Notes under the pieces: model-generated
What the model saw: only the letters and a program-made list of their open reading frames with translations
The model's database searches: none
What the model was told of the DNA's origin: nothing
DNA from: Arachnopeziza araneosa
Taxonomy: Eukaryota > Ascomycota > Leotiomycetes > Helotiales > Arachnopezizaceae
Length of the DNA stretch: 64,000 bases
Assembly (NCBI GenBank): GCA_003988855.1
Contig: QYAI01000005.1
Location: forward strand, 62,001-126,000
Direction of reading: 5' to 3'
Part shown: positions 43,659 to 55,850 of the stretch, one piece after another
How the letters are laid out: each line of letters opens with the position of its first letter
Position numbering within the stretch: the stretch's first letter is position 1
Position numbers and translations under genes: made by a program

Positions 43659-44674
43659 CTTAATTGACAACAAGCTTGCATCAAAGAGTAGCTATCGTCT
43701 CAAGTGCAACGCAAAACAACGAGTGACAAAACGAAGAATGCAGGATGAGATTTCTTAAGTTCCTGCTCGATTCCGAGGCTGGATTTCAGAAAGTCCTATT
43801 GATTGGATTTCAACAAGTCTTTGGACTATTCAAGACGATAAATTAACTTGTAGCATGAAGAAGTGAAATAGCGTTGTAGACCGAACGAGAAGGACAACGA
43901 AAACATGACTGAGTAAATCTGAAAGCTTCAAGGTAGTCACCAAGGGGATCGGGACGTATTTTGAGTGTGGAATGCAGTTTTCGTGTCTTCATTCCTTGCT
44001 TGAACTATCAAGTATGCCGTTTGTATACAAGGGAACAGCATCTGGTGTTGAGGAATGTTGGTAACACCTGGGAAGACAGAGACCTTGGAACTCGTCCCTC
44101 AGCCGGAAGGGGCAGCTCCTCAGTCTCTCCATATGGGGCAGAGGAGATAAGAAGGTAGACCTTGATTGATTTTTCTTCCTTCACACTCATCAAGTGATGC
44201 AGGAAGAAGGATTGAGAGGAGAGGGAGACTTAGCGTTGAGATTACTCGTACGGTGACCCAGATGAGAAGGAAGATCTATTTCGTCACTCCCACCCCCTTC
44301 CTCTCGACACCAGTGCATCGAGATCACCAGCAGCAAGAAGACTCGACCCAAAAATTGTATTCTGTTGTGATAACTTCAAGCTTGTTGTACTCTTGAAGAA
44401 GCTCCTGCAGGACAATCAGCCATCCCTGGCAATACCCCTCACTACCCTTCCACCATGCTTCTCCGGATCAGCCTTCATTGGATACATTTGCGTGAGAGCT
44501 TCCCGAAGCTCAGCATCCCAACACACGACACGATCGTTGTGGATATGCCCAAACGGGCCACGTACGGGTGTAAGCGGTGGGCGCCCACGTTGATTTCTTG
44601 AACCACATCAGTGAGGAAAGATCTCCCAGTCTTGTTCTCCTCCAGCTTCAGACGGCCTTGAACTGTGCTCCAAG
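43659..44674. other. Divergent intergenic region
   Basis: Promoters of the large membrane-protein gene (minus) and the SDR gene (plus). No gene seen. Confidence 0.55.
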
Positions 44675-45647
44675 ATGGATGGGGCTTTGATTGGAGGCAA
44701 CTTTGCCCGCAACAACACGGCGGCTCCGCTTTCTGACCGCGTCCTCCCACTTTTTTCTCTCACAGGCCGTACCGCCGTGATATCTGGTGCTGGCGCAGGA
44801 ATAGGCTTAGCAGTCGCTCATGGACTTGCAGAAGCAGGAGCAAACATAGCAATCTGGTTCAACAGCAACAAGCAAGCCTTTGCTGAGGCCGAGAATATCG
44901 CCAAGACATATGGCGTTCAATGTAAGTTACAGTTGTCTCATGAGAGCTTGGCCTGATCCCTTTGCAGGTAAAGCCTATCAAGTAAACGTGACCGACTTCT
45001 CCTCTGTGGCAGCCGCCCTTGAAACCTCAATCAGGGACCTCAACGGTCGCCTTGATATCTTTATTGCGAACAGTGGAATACCTTGGACGCAGGGAGCTGC
45101 AATTCTAGGAGAGCTGGATCACTACCGCGCCGTTGTGGCTACGGATCTCGATGGTACCTTTTACTGTGCAAGAGCTGCCGGCATACACTGGCGAAGACAG
45201 AAGAAGGAGCAAACAACCATTGATGGGAAGAAATTTGAAGTGCCTTTCAGGGAGGGCAGTTTTGTAGCAACAGCCAGTATGAGTGGGCATATTGTCAATC
45301 TTCCGCAGCTACAGGCTACCTACAATGCTGCCAAAGCTGGAGTCATACATCTCTGTAAGTTTCTCGACCGCTTCAGAATACCCTCCTGACCTCTCCCAGG
45401 CAAATCCCTTGCCATTGAGTGGGTAGGCTTCGCAAGAGCCAATTCAATTTCTCCAGGCTACATTGTAACAGAAATATCCCAGTTCGCCGACCAGGACACG
45501 AAGCAGGTCTGGCTGGATAAGATACCAATGGGAAGAGAAGGAAACGTGAGTGAGCTGAAAGGGGCATTTCTCTACATGGCAAGCGATGCTAGCAGCTATA
45601 CCACTGGGTCCGATTTGATTATAGATGGTGGCTACTGTGCACCTTGA
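44675..45647 (+). CDS. Short-chain dehydrogenase/reductase (sorbose-reductase-like)
   Basis: 293-aa NAD(P)-dependent oxidoreductase. Exons are 44675-44921, 44968-45354 and 45400-45647; both introns end in a split Cys codon and restore frame. After a 28-residue extension typical of the fungal sorbose reductase/mannitol dehydrogenase-like subgroup comes the Rossmann motif SGAGAGIG (37-44). Next come NVTD and IANSGIPW (the NAG-type position). The catalytic Ser is in ATASMSG, and Y-NAAK gives the YxxxK pair. The C-terminal ISPGYIVTE and GGYCAP end complete the family pattern, so it looks active. A longer-than-usual loop (RRQKKEQTTIDGKKFEVPF) precedes the catalytic strand. Substrate unknown, probably a polyol, ketose or carbonyl compound. 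Confidence 0.92.
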
Positions 45648-46311
45648 TGAAAGCAGAAGCGCACGAGAGAAAATATAGACATAGAAGCTTCAATCAAAAA
45701 GTGTCAACTTCTTTCGACTTCACTTGATACCAGAGACTCTCCGATTGTTCACCCTGAATTGATGCATCGCGCTCCCTACCTCTCGCATCTGAAGTCACAA
45801 ATGCGCTATCAGATATTCACTTTATGGATACGCTTCATCAGATTGATCCTTCTCGAATACACGAACTTTTTGGTGCTGTTGTTTCTATACACGAATAGAA
45901 TGGCATACTCCTCCTCTTGTTCAGAGTAGTTAAGTACGGTTTATCAGACTTGTCTATATATCTCTGCTTCCCAGCGAAAGAATTTCCAACTGTGCTACAC
46001 GTCCATCAGATTGAAGGGGCCTAGGTTAAAAGATGCAATGTTCAGTGAAAGAATCGTGAGCACATTAATCATAAATTTTTAATCATGTATGCTTTTAGAC
46101 ATGACAGGGATAGGTTGGCAACAGATCAAGCAATTGAAAAGCTAATTAACAGCGCAAAGCCTTTGCATGATCTTGAATAATGATCTTGAATTAAAATGAA
46201 TAAGTGCTTGAATCCGGGCTCACGCCCAGCGCCTATTAAGCAATATTTTGATGCGAGCCAAAGACTTCAACAAGCAGACGCTTCTACAGCGTCGCAGCTA
46301 CCAAGTATAAT
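45648..46311. other. Convergent intergenic region
   Basis: 3' regions of the SDR and ERG20 genes, A/T-rich. No gene seen. Confidence 0.6.
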
Positions 46312-47407
46312 TTACTTGCTGCGTTTGTAAATCTTGTTCAAGAAGCTTTCAAAGACTGTCTTCTTCAAACCCTCAGACTCATCAACCTGATCAATTAACT
46401 TTCGGATTTCACCAACACGTGCCTCTTCGTAGTCTTGATAGATTTGCTCCAACTTCAGCTCGTTATACAATTTCTTAACGACAGCCTCATTCTCCTTGTT
46501 TTTACGTCCGTAGTTTTCATCCAAGATCTTTCTCTGTTCAGGGGTACAGATAGCAAGTGCCTTATTGATGAGCCACGAGCACTTATTGTCGAGGATATCG
46601 GTGCCAATCTTGCCAATATGTTCTGGGGCACCGAAATTGTCGAGATAATCGTCCTGGATTTGGAAATACTCGCCCATGGGGATGAGGATGTCTTCGGCCG
46701 TCTTGAGATTTTTTGGGGTTGCGGCCCCCTGGTAGTAGAGAGCGAGAGCGACTGGTAGGTAGAAAGAGTACCATGCAGTCTTGTAGATGACAATCAACTG
46801 GTATTTAGTTAAGGAGAAATTGTTTAAATCAACCTTATCCTCTGGTGCAGTCAAGAGATCGCACAGTTGGCCAATCTCAGTCTTGGATGAAATGTCAAGG
46901 ATCAGCTCGAGCATGTCAACGTATGATGGATGAGAGCGGAAGTGCTTCTTTAGGAGAGTGAAGATAGCAGATGAGAGCATGAATGCGTCGTTGATAGCAA
47001 TCATGCCAACCTCTGGTTGGCGGTACCAACATGGTACACCTCGGCGAGTGATGCTACCATCCATGATATCATCAGAGACTAGGAAGTATGCCTGAAGGAG
47101 TTCAATCAACCAGCCCAATGTTGCGGCTTCGAAGTATTGTTTCTGGGACAGGGGAGCTTCGATAAGCATCGAAACCGAGTCAGGAACGGACATTCCTCGA
47201 TTGCATTTCCCACCGACGGCATTGGCGTACAAGTTCTTCGTTTTTTGTAAGCACTTGACTTTAAGATTCTTCTAGATTTGTACTCACGGCCTTGTACCAA
47301 GTCAAAAATTCCTCGGGAATTTTGTATTGTTTGACATGGTCAAGAAGATCCTCAGCGAGCTTTGGGAAGACCTCCTCAAACTCTTTGCGGGTGGTAGTTT
47401 TTGCCAT
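46312..47407 (-). CDS. ERG20: Farnesyl diphosphate synthase
   Basis: 347-aa cytosolic prenyltransferase that condenses IPP with DMAPP and GPP to farnesyl-PP, the precursor of sterols, dolichol and prenyl groups. Exon 1 is 47407-47288 (40 codons) and exon 2 is 47235-46312, joined by a phase-0 intron. The first Asp-rich motif is DDIMD (95-99), preceded by Tyr90-Phe91 at the chain-length-determining positions, as in yeast Erg20. The second is DDYLD (235-239). RRGVPCWYR, KTEIGQLCDLL, KYQLIVIYKTAWYSFYLPV and the C-terminal IYKRSK match the family, whose C-terminus helps close the active site. Length matches known FPPS enzymes. It is transcribed away from CDC23 from a 475-bp shared region. Confidence 0.97.
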
Positions 47408-47882
47408 TGTTCGAGCTATCGAAAATATTGAAGAATGAGTATAGGATTTTCAGGAGAAGGGAGAATCTTCAATATATCTCCTGGGTGATGCGTCTTGCGA
47501 GCAATTATGCTGCGTTTACTTCTCGGTGTCGGTATCGTAAATAATCAACAGCCTAAGCGGTGAAGCTTTGTGGGTAGGTGGGGTGGCAGAAATGAAGCAG
47601 GTGCGTGCGTCGACAAGGCAGGGGTCTCGGTCGCGACTTCGTCGTAATATTTACTTTGAAGCCAACCGCAGTGACGTGATTATATGTGTGGTGGAATCCT
47701 TTTGCGCTTTCAGACGCTCTATTTAGAATTTTGCCTACTAGACACCAATCGCTGAAGCCGGAACCTACACAAATTCTTCGATAATCGGTACCTGAGGAAC
47801 GGGCCGCTGATGCAAGGCACATCAAAGAAGGGCAAAGTGGTAGGAACTGGGAGGTAGAAATCTGTCAGAAACTCATACAAAT
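47408..47882. promoter_or_regulatory. Divergent ERG20/CDC23 intergenic region
   Basis: 475-bp region between the ATGs of two divergent housekeeping genes, so it must carry both core promoters. No clear TATA box. Confidence 0.5.
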
Positions 47883-50038
47883 ATGGCACTCAATGAACGG
47901 GAGACATCCCAGTTGAAAGCGGCTCTGCAAGAAGCAGTAGTCAAATGCTCAGAGAGATGCCTATACCAATCTGCAAAATGGCAAGAAGCGCTCTCCAATG
48001 CCTTGCTATTGCGTTCGCTGACATTTCTCTCAGGGCTGCCGAATTGTTGACATCGATACCAAATACAGAGGACAACTCGGAACCGGAAGATTCGCAGATG
48101 ACAGAAGTGCCCTTAGAAGGCTTGCCACCAATCGTTGTAACAGGGAATCTAGATCCCGATGAAGCACTACTCGAAGCAAGAGAGATAAATCAATACCTTC
48201 TAGCAAAATCATTTTTTGATTGTCGAGAATTTGACAGGTGTGCTGCTGTCTTTCTGCCAGATACGATCCTTCAAGGCATACTGTCGACATCCATTACGAA
48301 AGCCAATCCGAATTCTTCTACCCCAAAAGGAAAGGGCAAAGCGAAAGTGCGAACCAGTTCTATGTTGACAGTCCCAGCGTATCCGAAACTGAGTCAAAAG
48401 AGCTTGTTTTTGGCGTTGTATGCGAAATACATGTCTGGCGAGAAGAAAAAGGATGAGGACAGCGAAATGGTGATGGGGCCACATGATGGGGGGCACATAG
48501 TCAACAAGCAACTGATCACCATAAGTCGCTTTCTGGAGGGATGGTTCCAAGAACGAACGTTAACCAATGGAGAGGTAGCAGGAAGTTCAGGGTGGCTAGA
48601 ATACCTGTGAGTTGTTCTAGTGAGGTTTTTCCAGGACTAACTGCTTTAGATACGGGATGGTTTTGGCCAAAGACAAGAACGAAGAAGAAGCTATGCGTTG
48701 GCTGATAAGAAGTGTTCATCTCTATCCGATGAATTGGGGATGCTGGCTTGAAATGACTTCCCTGATTGGTCGAGTTGAGGATGTGAGTATAATAAGAAGG
48801 TTTCTATCCTGTACTAACCGTAATAGCTCAACAGAATAGCTCCACACCTGCCCCAAAATATCCTCTCGTTCATCTTCCACCTCCACACTTCTCTTGAACT
48901 TTACCAATCATCGCCTACACTCTCGAATTCACTTAACCAATTATTATCTATCTTTCCGACAAGCCCTTTCCTCCTTACTTGCCTTGGGCTTTTAGCTTAC
49001 CATACTAAAGACTTCGTGACGGCAGAAGCACATTTTAATAATCTTCTGGCACTCCACCCCCATCGACTCGATTCACTCGATCACTACTCGAACATCCTAT
49101 ATGTCATGAACTACAGGCCAAAATTGTCCTTTTTAGCACACCTTTGTTCTAGTATTGACAAATTCAGACCTGAATCATGCGTAGTGATTGGAAACTATTA
49201 TTCATTGCTATCTTCACACGAGAAAGCAGTTCAATACTTTAGGCGTGCCCTCACATTAGATCGATCATGTTTAAGTGCTTGGACGTTGATGGGCCATGAA
49301 TATGTTGAATTGAAGAATACCCATGCAGCTATCGAATCCTACCGGAGAGCGGTTGATGTCAACCGAAGAGATTACAGAGCTTGGTATGGCCTGGGTCAAA
49401 CATATGAGGTTCTAGAGATGCACGCATATGCACTCTGGTACTATAAACGCGCCGCTGGTTTACGGCCCTGGGATGGAAAGATGTGGATGGCAGTGGGCTC
49501 TTGTCTACAAAAAATGAATCGCGACCTGGAAGGTATCAAAGCTTTAAAAAGAGCCTTACTTGCAGAGAGCTATTATGATGCTGGCGTAGGGAGCTCCTTT
49601 GGAAGTGGTACTCGAGAAAGAGGTGGAACGATGGATCCTGAGCTTCTCCTCCAAATTGCTGGCATGTATGAGCGTCTGGAAGAGGAAACTGAAGCAAGAG
49701 CTTATATGGAGATGTGTGTGGCTCAAGAAGAAGGTGCTGGAGACAATCTTGGCGACTCGATTCATATTCATGCCGATTCTCAATCATCAGACGATGAATC
49801 AAGACCAGCACGAGGAGGTGGAGAAGGGCATGGAACTGGTGTGACTGCAGCAACATCGAAAGCAAGAATGTGGCTAGCCAAATATGCCCTCAGGACAGGC
49901 GATTATGATCGAGCATTGCAGCTAGCAACAGAGCTGTGCCAAGATGGAGTGGAGATTGAGGAAGCGAAGGCCCTTGTTCGGGAAACGAGGATAAGGAGGG
50001 AAGCTGGCAATAGCCCAGATGGCGAAAACCTCGATTAA
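47883..50038 (+). CDS. CDC23: Anaphase-promoting complex subunit 8 (CDC23)
   Basis: 671-aa TPR scaffold subunit of the APC/C ubiquitin ligase, which drives metaphase-anaphase transition. Exons: 47883-47980, 48034-48606, 48650-48782, 48827-50038. Residues about 10-70 carry the conserved ERCLYQSAKWAAELL start; intron 1 falls inside AKW and uses a GC donor (GCAAGA) with a GCTGAC branch and CAG acceptor, since no GT donor is available in frame. A low-complexity linker (about 45-150) is followed by tandem TPRs. The C-terminal block (about 330-600) shows classic units such as FVTAEAHFNNLLALHP, YFRRALTLDRSCLSAWTLMGHEYVELKN, AIESYRRAVDVNRRDYRAWYGLGQ and YYKRAAGLRPWDGKMW. A Gly/Glu-rich insertion (about 560-600) and the YALRTGDYDRALQLA repeat end the protein. 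Confidence 0.95.
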
Positions 50039-50047
50039 TATTCCAAT

Positions 50048-50731
50048 CTAACGTTTTAAAGCTATGCTGAGCGCCTCAATTTCCTCTGAGCTTGCATTCT
50101 CACTCCTATTTGTGATTGCGCTAGAATGAAACCATTCCGCTTTTGTCACAACCATCAAATCTTCCACATTCGAACTTCTCACTCCACCGCCAATAATGAC
50201 GTTAATCCTTCCACCCGCGACCTCAACAAGCCTCTTCAACACCCCCTTTCCTTCAAAGGCGCTCTTTTTACCCCCACTTGTCAACACAGCGCTAAAACCC
50301 AACTTTATCAACACTTCCAATTCCGCTTCCATTTTCTCCTCGGCAATTTCATCAAAAGCCCTGTGAAATGTACACGGTATTCCATTGGCTTCTTGGATAA
50401 ATCCAGCGCATTTTTCTTGATCTATCAAGCCTGATGCTGTAAGAATACCGAAAACGAAACCATCAGGAGGAGCTGGGTCAGCGAGAAACGATGTTAATTG
50501 TTCGATCATCATCTGGATCTCAGGCGGAGTATAGACGAAATTTCCACCACGGGAACGTATCATGACATTTATTGGAATTGACACTTGTGCTCTAAGTACT
50601 TGGAAGTCGGATAGGAGAGGCGTAGTTCCACCCAAAGAAGCGTCTTTGCACAACTCGATGCGAGTGCCACCATGAGAATCGGCGGCTAAGGCAGATTCGA
50701 GGGAGAAACTAGCTATTTCTAGGCTCGGCAT
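50048..50731 (-). CDS. CutC-family protein
   Basis: 227-aa TIM-barrel protein, intronless, starting at the ATG at 50731 (the frame extends upstream only through GTG). The family core is intact: LEIASFSLESALAA, GGTRIELCKDASLGGTTP, IPINVMIRSRGGNFVYTPPEIQMM, DGFVFGIL, CTFHRAFDEI, LTSGGK and IIGGGVRS. CutC proteins are linked to copper tolerance in bacteria and animals, but the enzymatic activity remains uncertain; other members bind other ligands. It ends only 10 bp from the CDC23 stop, so the two genes are convergent and their 3' UTRs must overlap. Confidence 0.93.
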   Translation of the reverse strand: MPSLEIASFSLESALAADSHGGTRIELCKDASLGGTTPLLSDFQVLRAQVSIPINVMIRSRGGNFVYTPPEIQMMIEQLTSFLADPAPPDGFVFGILTASGLIDQEKCAGFIQEANGIPCTFHRAFDEIAEEKMEAELEVLIKLGFSAVLTSGGKKSAFEGKGVLKRLVEVAGGRINVIIGGGVRSSNVEDLMVVTKAEWFHSSAITNRSENASSEEIEALSIALKR

Positions 50732-51376
50732 TTTAGTTGAGTGCTTCGTTTCTAGGTAGAATTTCACGAATAAGGGTAAGAGGTGCTCGCTTATGGATGA
50801 TGATATACTCGCTTCGCTTAGAGTCGATGACGAACTGAAACAGGAAATACGAGTGGCTTTTGATCAGACCATGGCCATTCAAAAAGGCTGAGGCGGATCT
50901 TTCCTTGATGCCGAAAGAAATGCTGTCGCCTGATTGATTTCCCTCCTACAACTTCAGCTACCAGTTCAAAATCAACTTCACCTCTTCCTGTGAAAGCAAC
51001 CCAAAGAGGTAATTGATATCAGAATCGGGACTCTATTACCCCAGAAATGATAGCTAGAACAAGCAGACAAACAGAAGCGATAAGGGCTTGTAATTCGGGG
51101 ATGGTGATAGGAAGAAACTCAATAGTGGGATGTCGTAGTGAAGGCTGCCCTCGCTTGGGCTTCCCAGTTTGAGTCTAGAGCGACAAGGATCCTTACTACA
51201 GGTCATTAACGGTTGTAATTTAGTCGTGTAGATAAAAGGTCTTATAGCCGTCAATATGGATTTGGGTGTTTTGATATTTTGTTTTGAGCTCGAGTCTCAG
51301 GATTGGAGATCAGAAGAGCTTCTAGCGAAATAAGAAATAGAGAGACTGGAGAGAAGATTCAAAATATTTTGCAATC
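50732..51376. other. Divergent intergenic region
   Basis: Upstream regions of the CutC and PNPOx-like genes. No gene seen. Confidence 0.55.
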
Positions 51377-52318
51377 ATGCCCCGCCCTCCCTTGGAATAC
51401 TCCCAGGAGAAGCAGAATTCTGTAAATAGATATAAGCATCAAGGTCAGTTCATGTGTCTTTAAGATTAAGATATAAACTGACATACACCCAGCTACATAT
51501 TCTCTAGAGACAATCCACAGCATCATCAATGCCTCACCCGTGCTACATGTCTCATTCACGCCTCCAGGGTCCCCGTTCCCCGTCATCCTTCCACTTATAG
51601 GGCAAATGGCATCCTTCTCTCGTCCCTCAGCAGACCTCGGCGATCCATTAGAGTGCTACCTGCATGGATACGTATCCTCACGAATCATGAATCTCTCCAA
51701 AGTAGATGGAGATAAAGGCTTACCTGTATGCATATGCGCCTCGAAAGTTGACGGACTGTAAGATCGATCTCTTCTTCTCAAGATGAAGAAAAGAAATTAT
51801 ATCAACTTGATGAGCTTGACTAACTCATTGACAGCGTACTGACCTTGACCCCCAACTCCCACAACTACAATTACCGCTCCGCTATGCTCTTTGGTTATGC
51901 CCACCCCGTTACCGACATCGCCGAAAAGCTCTGGGCTATGGAGCTCATCACCAATTCCGTAGTCTCCGACCGCTGGAAGAATTCCCGTATCCCACCCAAC
52001 GCAGCCGAGATGCAGAGCACGCAGATCCTGCGGGTGACGATCGACTCTGCCAGTGCAAAGGTCAGGGAAGGAGTGCCGAATGATGAGAAGGGTGATTTGG
52101 CGGATGAGGAAGTCCTCGATCGGGTATGGACTGGTGTACTACCGGTCTATGAGGTCATTGGGGAGCCGATTCCGGGACCCTACAATCGGGTTAAGGAAAC
52201 TCCCGATCACGTCAAGGAGTATCGGGAGAGGATTAATGCTGAGAATAGGGGGTATGCTGAGGAGGCGGCGGTGAAACCAGCACCGGTAAAGAAGAAGGAA
52301 CCGGGCGAGGAGGATTAG
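51377..52318 (+). CDS. Pyridoxamine-phosphate-oxidase-like flavin-binding protein
   Basis: 271-aa protein of the FMN-binding split-barrel (PNPOx-like) group found throughout filamentous fungi. Exons: 51377-51443, 51493-51757, 51835-52318. Exon 1 encodes MPRPPLEYSQEKQNSVNRYKHQ, the usual start of this family. The barrel continues SLETIHSIINASPVLHVSFTPPGSPFPVILP, YLHGYVSSRIM, PVCICASKVDGLVLTLTPNSHNYNYRSAMLFGYA and KLWAMELITNSVVSDRW. The C-terminal part has LRVTIDSASAKVR and VWTGVLPVYEVIGEP, then a charged Lys/Glu tail. It probably binds FMN or a related cofactor. Activity is unknown, and the name is by fold. All three introns restore frame, and the third exon joins at VDG-L. Confidence 0.9.
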
Positions 52319-52865
52319 GAGTTGAGGTTGGGATCCGAGAAATGCTTCTTAGCATCGAGGTCTTTATTCACCCATAGCTTAATAAATTTCTACTGATCGT
52401 ACCAAATATCTTACAGTCTTTATTTGTTACGTGCTTGAAGGCCAAAGATGCTGTGCTGTGGTTTCTCAGTCCATGATGCTCTGAATTCAGAATCTCCTAC
52501 ACGACCTGTCTGGAAACAGCGGAGGATATCAACTCCTTAGAGGCTAGAAATTGTTGCTAGTCAGTCCAATCATAATCATTAACATTTTGGGTTTGATATC
52601 GGATTGCGATGCTCGTAAAATAACGAAGCTGGGATATTTAATTTGGGAATTTAATAATGTGCTGTCAGTAACGCGAATCTGCTATCAAGCCCCAAATCTC
52701 CCATTGAATAATCATGCGCAAGCAAACCGAGGCGACGTAAAGTCCATGCCTCACAACTTCCTGGTTCCATCTATAACCCAGCTCTCAAATCTCGAGGGCA
52801 AACGAACGCACTACACGAAAAGTAGGCTTTTAAAACCTACTACTTACGAAAGCCCGCCAGCGGAC
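52319..52865. other. Convergent intergenic region
   Basis: 3' regions of the PNPOx-like and GH128 genes. No gene seen. Confidence 0.6.
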
Positions 52866-53912
52866 TCAGTACCAATGATAGGCGTAGTTATAGCCTAGAG
52901 CTGTAGGATAGCCGTTTCGGTCGACAATTGGGCTTTCGTCTTGGCTAGGGCTAGCCATGAACCAGGCATAACGATAGATCCATGGTTGATTATCAAGCCA
53001 TGGAATGACATTGTTGAGGAAGTTATCTTGATCTGCTTCTGAGCCAGCAGCATACAGCTAGATTTTATGAGTGAGATTCACCATTCTAGAGGTGTGAAAC
53101 TCACTTCCGTGATCCAGAGATCACGTCCTCCAGCAGCGTCATGAGCTTGATTCATATAGTCCTGGAAGTATTGCACATTTGATGCCTGATCATACCAGTG
53201 AACTGGAACAAAATCAATCTTGCAGCCACCACATAGATTGATGAAGCTCTCTAACCATGGAAGGCCATTGGGGCCATTCGTGACGGCAGGAGCTCCGAGA
53301 GATGCACGACTGGCAAATGGCATCATAAAGTCTCGATATGCATTGACAGCATCTTGTGGTGACATGTTCGCTTGCCATGGGTTGTCAGGTTCGTTGAACG
53401 AGAGGAGATGGCCGCTACCAGTTGAGAGGTAGTAGTTGACATTTTCAAACCACTGTTAAGATTTAGTTAGTTCTTAAGCAGGATGTAGTTCTGGAAAAAT
53501 AAGTAGAAGTTTTTAGAGACTTACAGAAGAAGTGTGGTCAGGGGCATTGCTCCAGAGCATCGGAATGTACTCCAGGTAGTCAGGAAAGTTATAAGTACCA
53601 GAATCCCAGTTGAAGGCCCAATTCACTCTATGAATAATCATTATAAAATCTAAAAATCTAGGTTATAGAGAATGAAGCTGAGATGTCAAGCTTCTAAGAT
53701 TGCCTCCCAGCTCTCTAGGAAAATAAGGGTATTGTACGAGAGAATTAGACTTACTGAGAACCAGGGCCATTCCAGTATTGAATGAAAAAAGGATCATTGT
53801 AAGATAGTCCACGCTTAGGCCATGGTCCACGAGCAGTAACCGGACCAGCAGAGTTAACAAGAGGAGTAAGACCAAGAATGACTATGAAGATGAACATAAG
53901 GAATGTCATCAT
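52866..53912 (-). CDS. GH128-type secreted glycoside hydrolase
   Basis: 266-aa secreted protein. Exons in reading order: 53912-53755, 53627-53525, 53452-53105, 53057-52866. Residues 1-21 are a signal peptide. The TIM-barrel core has KRGLSYND, then QVNWAFNWDSG, YIPMLWSN, LLSFNEPDNPWQANMSPQDAV (general acid/base Glu in FNEPD), CKIDFVPVHWYD and RDLWITE (nucleophile Glu). This two-glutamate arrangement is the glycoside hydrolase catalytic-core family classed as GH128, which contains fungal beta-1,3-glucanases. The end YAWFMASPSQDESPIVDRNGYPTALGYNYAYHWY is typical. Introns are 45-127 nt with GT-AG ends. It may act on the fungus's own wall or on host or competitor glucan. Confidence 0.9.
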
Positions 53913-55850
53913 TTTGAAACCAAAATCGGCAGTGATGGAGACGGTATGAAGTCAGAAAGAAAATATCAAACGAAAGACTTTGATTGTTTCTTTGCTTAAG
54001 CTCTCAATCCAGTTGAGGCCTCTGAGTTGGTGTCTTAACAAGTTCATAAGCTTTGTAAGGAGTTTGTTGTGGTGTTGTCGAGTTGTTGAAGAAGGTCGAG
54101 GCTTCCAACACGCGACTGCAGTTTTATTGCTTCAAGGCGGTGAGACGTAATTTTTCCTAAACAGAGATTTAAAAGTTTGACCAGTGGATTTTGTAGAAAA
54201 GTGTACAAGGCCGAATATTCACAGCTCACTTTAGTAGATGTAGGATAACATAGAAAACAGGGATGGATAAACAGAACTTGCAACTGATTTCTTGAGTTAA
54301 GTTTAACAGACTCAACAGATAAATTTCATTGTTTGCATCGACACTAAAAGACATTGACCGATAAACGGCGCTTGGAATTTTACAAGGCCGAATATTCATA
54401 GCTGACCACCGAGAAGAAATTGTGATGAAGAACAAATTAGTTGTTTGGATATGGATGATTATTAAACTCCCGATATCAGATTGACAAACTTGATTCATAG
54501 CATAATTTTCTCTCAACGGCAATTCAGGAGTTTTGATAATAAGCGGCTTTTCCTCTGAAGTAAGCTTTTAACTTTTCGCTCGCCTCCTACATTAACAATT
54601 GAACTAGGCCAAATATTTACAGTTCGTGTATATAAAACGTTTGCACCATGTATATAAGACAAACACTACACAAGCTAAGGTATGCGTTTTCTAAATAAAG
54701 ACTTATGGATTAAGGAGGTACATGCACAAAGCCGACCATCCGCACTCCATTCAATTGAACAAGAAAGGATTGTACGAATAGTAGGAACGACAAAGGGGAG
54801 CGAACAGAGGCTCAAAACTAGTGTTTATAAATATCTTTTGCTTACAAAGCCTAGAAGTTTTTGATAGAGATGAAGGAAAAGAATATCATGTGATGTTCTC
54901 TCCTCATGTTACCTTGAAACTTCAACTTACTGCTCTACAATCAACAATCATTTGAGCACCTCATATCAAAACATTTTATCAAAGAGAAAACAAGATACTT
55001 TAAATGAAAGGTTAAGGATCCAATACAAAACCCGGACCAAGCATAGAACGCTATAAGCGTTCCCTACCCCAGTTAGAAAACCAAGTTTCCTCTAATATAA
55101 GTCGTCTCTTAGTGAGTTTATTATAATAGTATGTAAGATCGGTCAACTATGCATACCAATAACAAAATTGCTAAATAAAACAAAGATTTTATTTCAAGAA
55201 CCGCTGTGTCGTAGGGAAGAAGTCTAAATGGCGTTCCTAAAGCACTAAATCCACATCCAAGCACAAAAGCAAACAAGTAAAGCAGGTATTTCACGGTTCG
55301 AAACGATTTAATGTAGTTTGTAGACAAATCACGCTTTAATCAACCTGGAAGTAAGTCCAAATTTGTGCGTTTAGAATCAGCATAGAGGGTATGTGGAACA
55401 AGTTGCACGGTCTTGCGCTCAAAACAATCAATCGCCAAGCCAGCATTTTCCAAACGGTACTACCAACGTTAAGGATAACAGCCGCGGCCATATAGTGAAG
55501 CTCGTTGCAATTCTTCCCTCAGCGATAGATACCGTATGAGGTTAAATAGGTAAGTTAAGTTAAGCCAATGAAAGTTGATTATGTAAATCAGGAGTGTTAA
55601 CCTTGTCAGCCAATCAAATGTCAATGACGAAATGGTGCTTGCTTGTCCCTCGCTCCACTTAACAGGAAAACACGGGTTGAATTGGACAGGCACAATCATC
55701 ATGTTAGGGACAAGAAGTTCCTGTGGTTTCACACGCCTTCACGTCAACAACGTCTTTTAGATCTTGCTCTGCAAACAGTCTCAATACCTTTTCTCTGTCC
55801 AATCGAAGGAGACAAGGATTGCCCTTGTCAGCCTCGTCAGCCTTGCAAGC
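53913..55850. other. A/T-rich gene-poor region
   Basis: Only short frames on both strands. A motif around ACAAGGCCGAATATTCACAG recurs at 54205-54226, 54382-54403 and, more diverged, 54602-54624, suggesting a decayed repeat. The last few hundred bp are the promoter of the SPX-EXS gene. Confidence 0.5.
54205..54624. repeat. Recurring 22-bp motif in a decayed region
   Basis: Two copies of the core ACAAGGCCGAATATTCA (54205, 54382) differ by one base over 22 bp. A third copy (54602) has C-to-T-like changes in the core. Spacings are 177 and 220 bp. Confidence 0.5.
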
